NCBI GenBank assembly: GCA_949297645.1
Contig: CASFUJ010000004.1
Span: forward strand, 1 to 35,407
Origin: an uncultured Desulfovibrionaceae bacterium
GTDB lineage: Bacteria > Desulfobacterota > Desulfovibrionia > Desulfovibrionales > Desulfovibrionaceae
Direction of reading: 5' to 3'
DNA length: 35,407 nucleotides
The translations under genes and the position numbers were made by a program. The notes below the pieces were generated by a model. The model was not told the origin of the DNA. It worked only from the letters and a program-made list of their open reading frames with translations, and searched no databases. Numbering within the stretch: position 1 is the stretch's first letter; each line of letters begins with the position of its first letter. This document shows positions 27,080 through 32,617 of this stretch, in pieces.

Positions 27080-28078
27080 TCACTTCAGAAGACCGGCTTC
27101 ACGGAAATAGCGGATGGCTCCGGGATGTCGGGGAAGGGTGGTTTCCCCGGCGGCCACGGCGGGCGTGAAGCATGCCCAGCCGGGATTGGCGTCGCCTATT
27201 TCCTTGCCGTGTTCCACCCAGACCTTGGTCATTTTGTAAACGAGGTCCTCAGGCGTATCCTTGCGGCAGAAGATTTCATTGGTGTCGGTCAGACACGGAA
27301 TGTCGGAGCCGACCATACCGTTGAATTCCGTCCCCTTGACCACCGTGGGACGCAGTCCTTTTTCCTTCATTTTTTCCATGACTTCCTGCTTGACGGGAAG
27401 CCAGCGGAGCTTCTGGCCGAGGGCCACTTCCTGCATGAATACGGGTTCGCCCGGTCCGACCCACACAAGCATGTCGATTTGATTATCCTTCATGCTGTTG
27501 GTCACGGTGTCGTAGGCGCTGAAATTGACGGTGCCGCCCCATTTTCTGATGTCGTCATAGGTAATACCATAGGCTTCCAGCACCCAGCGTCCGTACAGCT
27601 CATTTGTCGTTCCCTTGGGAGACATGGCAAGGGAGATGGCCATCTTTTTGTCCCTGATGTCATCGAGCGTTTTGAAGGGAACAGCGTCGCGCGCTATGAA
27701 ATGCAGACGCGTTTCGTCCCCGATACGGAACATGGACAGGAGGTCGCCATGTTTTTCCTTATAAGGGTCGGTGCCGTTGTATGCAGCGTTCAGTGCCATG
27801 GTCTGGGTATGGGAAAGTTCTCCGGCACCTCTCTGCATCCGGGTCGGGTTTGCTACGGCGCCGCCGGGAAGAATGTCCACGTTGGAGCCGGGATATTCTT
27901 TCATGAATGCCTGAGCGAAGGCCGCGTAGGAACGGTTGACGGAGCCGCCGAGAGAAGCCCCGACAATGCGTACGTTAAGATTTTCTTCTGCTCCGGCCGG
28001 AGAGGAGAAGGAGGAGGGGAAAAGTCCGGCAGTCAGAATGAGTCCCGTGAGAGCGAGTGTGGTCGTCAGCTTTTTCAT
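27080..28078 (-). CDS. TAXI family TRAP transporter solute-binding protein, module 2
   Basis: A complete 332-residue periplasmic receptor from the preferred start. The signal peptide is MKKLTTTLALTGLILTAG to about residue 30 (FSSPAGAEE cleavage region). The mature part follows the TAXI pattern: LNVRIVGASLGGSVNRSYAAF, GGAVANPTRMQRGAGELSHTQT, a central DDIRDKKMAISLAMSPKG segment, and a GPGEPVF motif. The start with AAGGAG eight bases upstream is preferred; the frame is open 18 codons further (28132), but that would overlap the amidohydrolase-fold gene before it and bury the signal peptide. Flanked on both sides by amidohydrolase-fold genes. Ligand unknown. Confidence 0.93.
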   Translation of the reverse strand: MKKLTTTLALTGLILTAGLFPSSFSSPAGAEENLNVRIVGASLGGSVNRSYAAFAQAFMKEYPGSNVDILPGGAVANPTRMQRGAGELSHTQTMALNAAYNGTDPYKEKHGDLLSMFRIGDETRLHFIARDAVPFKTLDDIRDKKMAISLAMSPKGTTNELYGRWVLEAYGITYDDIRKWGGTVNFSAYDTVTNSMKDNQIDMLVWVGPGEPVFMQEVALGQKLRWLPVKQEVMEKMKEKGLRPTVVKGTEFNGMVGSDIPCLTDTNEIFCRKDTPEDLVYKMTKVWVEHGKEIGDANPGWACFTPAVAAGETTLPRHPGAIRYFREAGLLK

Positions 28079-28121
28079 TACTGTTCTCCTTGGATGGCTT
28101 AAGCTTTGAAACGGAGAAGGG

Positions 28122-28961
28122 CTATGCTTCAAGCCCGAAGAGTCGGGCTCCGTTCAGGTACATGATTTTATCCGCCACTTCGGGACGGAGGCGGCGAACA
28201 TAGTCTTCCACGGCCTTTTCCAGCGGTATGGCCGGATAGGAGGAGCCGAAGACTATCTGGTCTTGCAATGTGTAGTTTGCCGCGAGAATGTAGTCCGCGC
28301 CGCCCGGGGCGAAGCTCATGGCCCAGGTGTCCGGCGAGAGAAAAACGTTCGGACAGTCCATGGCGACCTTGCAGATGGCCGTCACATAGGGCCATCCTCC
28401 GTGGCAGAGAACGAGCTTGAGGGCGTGGAAGCGGGTGGCAACGTCGTATATGAGTTCCGGTGCGTAATAGCGTGGATCGGAGACACGTCCTCCGAAGGAA
28501 AGCAGTATCGGCACGTTTTTTTCTGCACAGTACTCATATACGGGGAATATGTCGGAATTGTTGACGAACCACTTCACCGGAGTGGTGTAGAGGCCGGGTT
28601 CCATGATGACCGCACGGCACGGACCGTTTACGCAGTACCGTTCAACATCCGCGCACGCCGTTCGTGGATTGAGGGGGTCAATCCACGGTATGCCGAGAAA
28701 GTGGCCGGGAAATTCTTCCATGAGGGCAAGGGCGTCGTCGTTGTCGGCTCTCTGCGGCAGGCGGACGGGCGCGACGCCCCAGGTAATGCCGGCTCTGTTC
28801 ATTTCCTCGACAAGCAGGGCCGTGTCCTTGCGCACTGCCGCTTCGGAAACGGGACCGAGAGCACGCATGGCATGGGATTTTTCCAAAGCCGGCATGTCGT
28901 ACATGAAGGAATTAAGATAGCTCCTGTAGGGAGGACGAAGGCGAAAGTCTATGGCGCGCAT
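28122..28961 (-). CDS. Amidohydrolase-fold protein lacking metal ligands, module 2 copy A
   Basis: A 279-residue paralogue closest in pattern to the module-1 protein. It starts AIDFRLRPPY, with Arg at both HxH positions. Strand 5 (VPILLSFGGR, 150-159) has no His. His187 in LCHGGWPY is kept. The strand-8 motif is GSSYP (239-243), with Ser241 replacing the Asp. MEPG lies at 120-123. AGGA precedes the ATG, and the gene starts 9 bases after the flavoprotein stop. The next gene is the TAXI receptor. The shared EPG, GGR and HGGWP motifs in three copies show the family is under selection, so loss of the metal site is probably functional rather than decay. Reaction unknown. Confidence 0.85.
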   Translation of the reverse strand: MRAIDFRLRPPYRSYLNSFMYDMPALEKSHAMRALGPVSEAAVRKDTALLVEEMNRAGITWGVAPVRLPQRADNDDALALMEEFPGHFLGIPWIDPLNPRTACADVERYCVNGPCRAVIMEPGLYTTPVKWFVNNSDIFPVYEYCAEKNVPILLSFGGRVSDPRYYAPELIYDVATRFHALKLVLCHGGWPYVTAICKVAMDCPNVFLSPDTWAMSFAPGGADYILAANYTLQDQIVFGSSYPAIPLEKAVEDYVRRLRPEVADKIMYLNGARLFGLEA

Positions 28962-28970
28962 GGCGTTTTC

Positions 28971-29600
28971 CTATCGGCAGAAGTTGGCCCGGACGCGTTT
29001 TTCATAGACCGGCGCGGGAATGGTATCTTTGGATGCTTCTATGACTTTCAGCAGCCATGTCATGTTCCTTCCGAGCACCTTCATGGTCTGCACGCCTTCC
29101 GTATCCTGTTCCAGAAATTCTTCGGGTTTCCAGCCGAATACGATATTCCAGTACTGGCTGTTGACGGTGAGAAGATTGGAGCAGTTGAGGTAGTTGCCTA
29201 ACTGCTGAGCCGTGTTGACTGCGCCTGCCCTGCGGCAGACGGCTATGGCTGCTGCGGGTTTGGGTCCCCAGCCTTCAAGATGCTCTGTAGCATAGAGGAG
29301 TCTGTCGAGCGCCGCTTTGAACGGTCCGGGAATACCCATGTAGTGTACCGGGCACCCCAGTATCAAACCGTCGTAGTCGGGAAGCATATCAATAATTTTG
29401 TTGACAATGTCGTTGTGGATGCAATGATGACCATTTGTTCTGCATTTTCTGCAGTCAAGGCATCCTGCCAACGGTTTTACACCGATATGAATGATATCAA
29501 GACCAATATTTTCTTTTTTAAGCTCTTCTTCAACAAGTTGAATGGCGTGATATGTCACGCCTCTTGGATTCTGACTTCCATTAAGAGCAAGAACTTTCAT
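28971..29600 (-). CDS. Flavodoxin-family / iron-sulfur flavoprotein-like NAD(P)H-dependent oxidoreductase
   Basis: A 209-residue cytoplasmic flavoprotein, first gene of the module-2 operon. MKVLALNGSQNPRGVT forms the FMN-phosphate loop of the NADPH-dependent FMN reductase family. Residues 47-60 (GCLDCRKCRTNGHHC) hold Cys47, Cys50, Cys53 and Cys60, spaced CX2CX2CX6C like the compact 4Fe-4S motif of iron-sulfur flavoproteins. GLILGCPVHYMGIPGPFKAALDRL is the conserved second flavin-binding block. The rest (NIVFGWKPEEFLEQD, MTWLLKVIEAS) is typical of the same group. GGAGG lies before the ATG. By position it is the counterpart of the Old Yellow Enzyme of module 1: a redox enzyme that could supply electrons or reduce the imported compound. 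Confidence 0.88.
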   Translation of the reverse strand: MKVLALNGSQNPRGVTYHAIQLVEEELKKENIGLDIIHIGVKPLAGCLDCRKCRTNGHHCIHNDIVNKIIDMLPDYDGLILGCPVHYMGIPGPFKAALDRLLYATEHLEGWGPKPAAAIAVCRRAGAVNTAQQLGNYLNCSNLLTVNSQYWNIVFGWKPEEFLEQDTEGVQTMKVLGRNMTWLLKVIEASKDTIPAPVYEKRVRANFCR

Positions 29601-29686
29601 GAGTAATCCTCCATGAAGTTGTGTATTTGCAGTAAAAAATAGTAGATATCTTTTTTGTTATATACACATTAGTCCATGGTGAGGAT

Positions 29687-29732
29687 ATTATACAAATACT
29701 TTTTTCCCCTACAGGGTATAGATTTTTTCTAT
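29687..29732 (-). promoter_or_regulatory. Probable LysR-controlled promoter of module 2
   Basis: On the minus strand a perfect TATAAT (29687-29692) lies about 90 bases before the flavoprotein ATG. The -35 position (29710-29715, CCTGTA) is poor. Just upstream is a perfect dyad, ATAGA-N5-TCTAT (29718-29732), which fits the LysR-type pattern ATA-N9-TAT/T-N11-A. A good -10, a weak -35 and an adjoining LysR-type box are typical of an activator-dependent promoter. The LysR gene lies just upstream. The remainder of the 321-base gap 29601-29921 shows no gene. Confidence 0.5.
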
Positions 29733-29921
29733 GCCTGAAGGGGCTGCATGTGAGGCAGAGGGAAGCCTGATATCCGGCAGGGCAAGCATCCTGTGGTGGG
29801 GGAGAAGCGGCAGGTGTGAATGGGATTTGCTGGCGGCGCCATGAAGGACATCTGTTCATGCCGCATGGGCGCAAAAGTATGCGGAACGGCGTAAGGCCGG
29901 CAGGGGGAGAGAAAGGTTGCG

Positions 29922-30833
29922 TCAGGCGATGGGACGCGGGACGCCTGTCAGGTCGCAGAGCAGGTCGATGATTTTGCTGCACTGCGGCGTCAGGTAGCTG
30001 TCTTTTCCCCAGATGATGGCCGGACGAAAGATGAGCTTGGGAAGATTGACCCGGCGCACGGCGAGGGAGAAGGCTTTGCGGGGAAGCTCCGTATGGTGCA
30101 GGATGGCGACGGCCGGAAGTTCTTCCAGAGTGTCTATCATCCAGTAGGGGGCAGGCGTGTCCAGAATGATGCGTGGCCGGAGATTTTCTTCCTGCATGGC
30201 AATGATGAAGGGGCGGAAGGTCCCGCTGTTGGACCAGCGCCGTGAGAGCATGAGGGGAAAGGTGGCAAGCGTACGCAAAGACACGGGGTCTTCGTCGGGA
30301 GCGATGAGCAGCGGTGACCATACGGCCACGAAATACTGTTCAGGCAGAGGAACGGACACATAGTTGTTATACATGAGGGGCAGATGGAGGATGGCGAGGT
30401 CCAGCCCGTGGCTCTGCACCTTGTTTTCCAGCGCCATGTTGTCCGTGACCAGAAGGCGTATGCGTATGCCCGGATACTCCTGCTCCATGCGCGGCAGTAT
30501 GGCACGAAGGAACGACAGGCAGAAACCGCTGCATCCCACGCGTACTTCGCCGAAGATGTCGGCGTTGCGTGCAAAGGGATTTCTGATGTTCTGTGCCAGA
30601 TCGTCCACCTGCGTCAGAATCCGCTGGGCTTCCAGATAGAAGGCCTGCCCTCGCTCTGTGACCTGCCATTTGCCGCTCTCTCTGTGAATGAGTATGAGGC
30701 CGAGTTCGTCCTCAAGGTCCTTGAGCGACTGACTCAGAGTGGGCTGGCTGATGTGCAGAATCCTGGCGGCGCGGCTGATCTGGCCTTGCTCCACGATGGT
30801 GCAGAAATACAGAAGGCGGCGGAAGTCCAGCAT
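29922..30833 (-). CDS. LysR family transcriptional regulator
   Basis: A 303-residue LysR-type regulator. The N-terminal winged helix-turn-helix is clear (residues 1-60: MLDFRRLLYFCTIVEQG, then SRAARILHISQPTLSQSLKDLE). A linker helix and a C-terminal periplasmic-binding-protein-like effector domain follow (VRVGCSGFCLSFLRAILPRM, then LRIRLLVTDNM-type strands). It lies just upstream of, and on the same strand as, module 2, with a 321-base gap, and probably controls that operon. No strong ribosome-binding site precedes the ATG, which suggests low translation; the start is fixed by homology. Effector unknown. Confidence 0.93.
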   Translation of the reverse strand: MLDFRRLLYFCTIVEQGQISRAARILHISQPTLSQSLKDLEDELGLILIHRESGKWQVTERGQAFYLEAQRILTQVDDLAQNIRNPFARNADIFGEVRVGCSGFCLSFLRAILPRMEQEYPGIRIRLLVTDNMALENKVQSHGLDLAILHLPLMYNNYVSVPLPEQYFVAVWSPLLIAPDEDPVSLRTLATFPLMLSRRWSNSGTFRPFIIAMQEENLRPRIILDTPAPYWMIDTLEELPAVAILHHTELPRKAFSLAVRRVNLPKLIFRPAIIWGKDSYLTPQCSKIIDLLCDLTGVPRPIA

Positions 30834-30868
30834 GGTGGATGGGGGTAAGAGGGAAGCTTGCTTTCTTC

Positions 30869-30897
30869 AGGATAAAAGGGATGATAGAGCAGGTCAA
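30869..30897 (-). promoter_or_regulatory. Sigma-70 promoter of the LysR gene
   Basis: On the minus strand TTGACC, a 17-base spacer and TATCCT lie 36-64 bases before the LysR ATG. Directly upstream of the -35 is a run of about nine C residues (30898-30906), and beyond it ATAGATTTT (30907-30915), which matches half of the dyad at 29718-29732 and hints at autoregulation. Confidence 0.65.
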
Positions 30898-30915
30898 GGG
30901 GGGGGGAAAATCTAT

Positions 30916-31383
30916 CCTGACTTGGGAGGGCAGGAGAGTCACCATGGACAGGAAGAAGAAAGAGCCGAATTTGGGATGGGCATGAGAAGCCTATTTTTCA
31001 GCAGCGGCCTTTTCGTTACGGCCGACGTACCGGGGCTTTGTTCTGCTGCAGGAAGACTGACGCGTTTTGAGGCGTGCCCCTGAGGAAGAGGCCTGAAGAG
31101 CCCTGTTCCCTTTTGTTCTATTGTTGCCGCCTGTATGAGTATGTACAGAGTTTTTATCGAAACGACGGGAACGACTCTTTCGGTGTGTCGTTGCCATGGT
31201 GCTGAAGGCAGTCGTCATGGAAATGGCCTGCTGAAGAGTATCGCGTCTGTCCGGGGAGTAAGGTTTTGTCAACAACGACAGGAGGAGACGCTTTCTTTTC
31301 TTTGCCGGTAAGATGCGCTATGCTGCGCTCGCCGTGCCCTGTCGCGGCGGACATCATGCGGTGCGGCCGCGGGGAGTGCAGGT
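30916..31383. other. Intergenic region without a supportable gene
   Basis: Between the LysR promoter and menA I see no coding region with a ribosome-binding site and recognisable protein, no RNA gene and no clear terminator. Short open frames here have no support. The menA promoter must lie within it, but no hexamer pair stood out. Confidence 0.5.
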
Positions 31384-32292
31384 ATGGAAACGGAAGTTCG
31401 CAGGGATTCTCTGTATGCGTGGGTGCTGGCCTGTCGGCCGAAGACGCTGGCCGCGGCGCTGGCGCCGGTACTTGTAGGCTGCTCTCTGGCCGTGTGGGCG
31501 GGGTGCTTCCGTCCCGTTCCGGCGCTTCTGTGCATGCTCTTTGCCGTGCTCATGCAGATTGCGTCCAACTTCATCAACGACGTGAGCGACTTCGAGCAGG
31601 GCAACGACAGAGAGGACCGGCTCGGACCGCGCCGGGCCTGCGCGCAGGGCTGGATATCGGCGAAGAAGATGAAGACGGGCATCCTCATCGATCTTGCGCT
31701 CGCGCTCTGCGCCGGACTGCCGCTCGCGTGGTACGGCGGCTGGAACATGGTGGGGGTGGCCCTCATCTGCCTTGTGTGCGCCTATCTTTACTCCGCCGGA
31801 CCCTATCCTCTGGCTGCGCACGGCTGGGGCGACGTTCTGGTGGTGGTCTTCTTCGGTCTGGTGGCCGTGGGCTTCACCTACTATGTGCAGGCCGGGGCGT
31901 GGGCGCCGCAGGCTACGCTGGCCGGACTGGCCGTGGGCGTGTGCATCAATCTGCTGCTCACCATCAATAATTTCCGCGACAGGGACCAGGACCGGCTTTC
32001 CGGCAAGAAGACGCTCATCGCCCGTTTCGGCGCGGAGTTCGGTCTGCGCTACTATCTGGCACAGGGGGGCTTTGCCTGCGCCTTCGCGCTTTGTCTCATC
32101 CCTCACGGTCTGTTCTGGGCCGGGATGCTTCCCCTGGCCTTCCTTGTTCCCCATTACCGGGTGTGGAGCAGCATGGCGACCATCTACAAGGGCCGTGCCC
32201 TGAACCGATGTCTCGGTCTCACCTCCCGCAACATTCTTATTTTCAGCGCGCTCTTTGCCGCAGGCATACTGCTGGACGCCGCCATCAAATAA
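31384..32292 (+). CDS. menA: 1,4-dihydroxy-2-naphthoate polyprenyltransferase (MenA-like, UbiA superfamily)
   Basis: An inner-membrane prenyltransferase that attaches the isoprenoid tail to dihydroxynaphthoate in menaquinone synthesis. It is 302 residues. The first Asp-rich motif is NDVSDFEQGND (65-75) and the second is NNFRDRDQDRLSGKK (195-209), the MenA form of the UbiA pair. RPKTL at 18-22 opens the first helix, and about eight to nine membrane segments follow. GGAG lies seven bases before the ATG. It stands alone here, with no other menaquinone gene nearby. A different UbiA-family role is possible, but the two motifs favour MenA. Confidence 0.9.
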   Translation: METEVRRDSLYAWVLACRPKTLAAALAPVLVGCSLAVWAGCFRPVPALLCMLFAVLMQIASNFINDVSDFEQGNDREDRLGPRRACAQGWISAKKMKTGILIDLALALCAGLPLAWYGGWNMVGVALICLVCAYLYSAGPYPLAAHGWGDVLVVVFFGLVAVGFTYYVQAGAWAPQATLAGLAVGVCINLLLTINNFRDRDQDRLSGKKTLIARFGAEFGLRYYLAQGGFACAFALCLIPHGLFWAGMLPLAFLVPHYRVWSSMATIYKGRALNRCLGLTSRNILIFSALFAAGILLDAAIK

Positions 32293-32334
32293 CTGGCCCC
32301 GGCGTACGGCTCCGCCCCGTGTCTGCCGTTTGGA

Positions 32335-32422
32335 GCGTTTTACCTTTGAAAAAGGTGAAACGCGAGGCGGCGGTTCTGCGTCGCCCGGCCAGAATTGAGC
32401 GGAAAAACTGCGCTTTTTCCGC
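32335..32422. other. Two hairpins between menA and the helicase gene
   Basis: The 325-base gap 32293-32617 lies between convergent genes. It holds a 13-bp stem with GAA loop (GCGTTTTACCTTT/AAAGGTGAAACGC, 32335-32363) and a perfect 9-bp stem (GCGGAAAAA/TTTTTCCGC, 32399-32422). Neither has a clean T run after it. They may act together as transcription stops. No gene is seen in the gap. Confidence 0.45.
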
Positions 32423-32617
32423 GAAACGACAGGCCGTATGGTTTGAAGATACGCAGGGCTTTTCCGCAACGGGGCGGACGTGTCTGGCGGGCGGCATGGT
32501 TTCCGCCGTCATGCGGACGCACGACGGTGTACTGAAAAGACACTGATGCGGCCCGTATCGGAGCGCCCGGTGTTTTTCCTCTCCTTTGCTTCGGAACCGC
32601 TGTTTTTCGGCGGCAGC

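Noticed and set aside
30834-31383. Small open frames on both strands between the LysR gene and menA.
   Set aside because: They lack good ribosome-binding sites, have no recognisable protein features and overlap one another.
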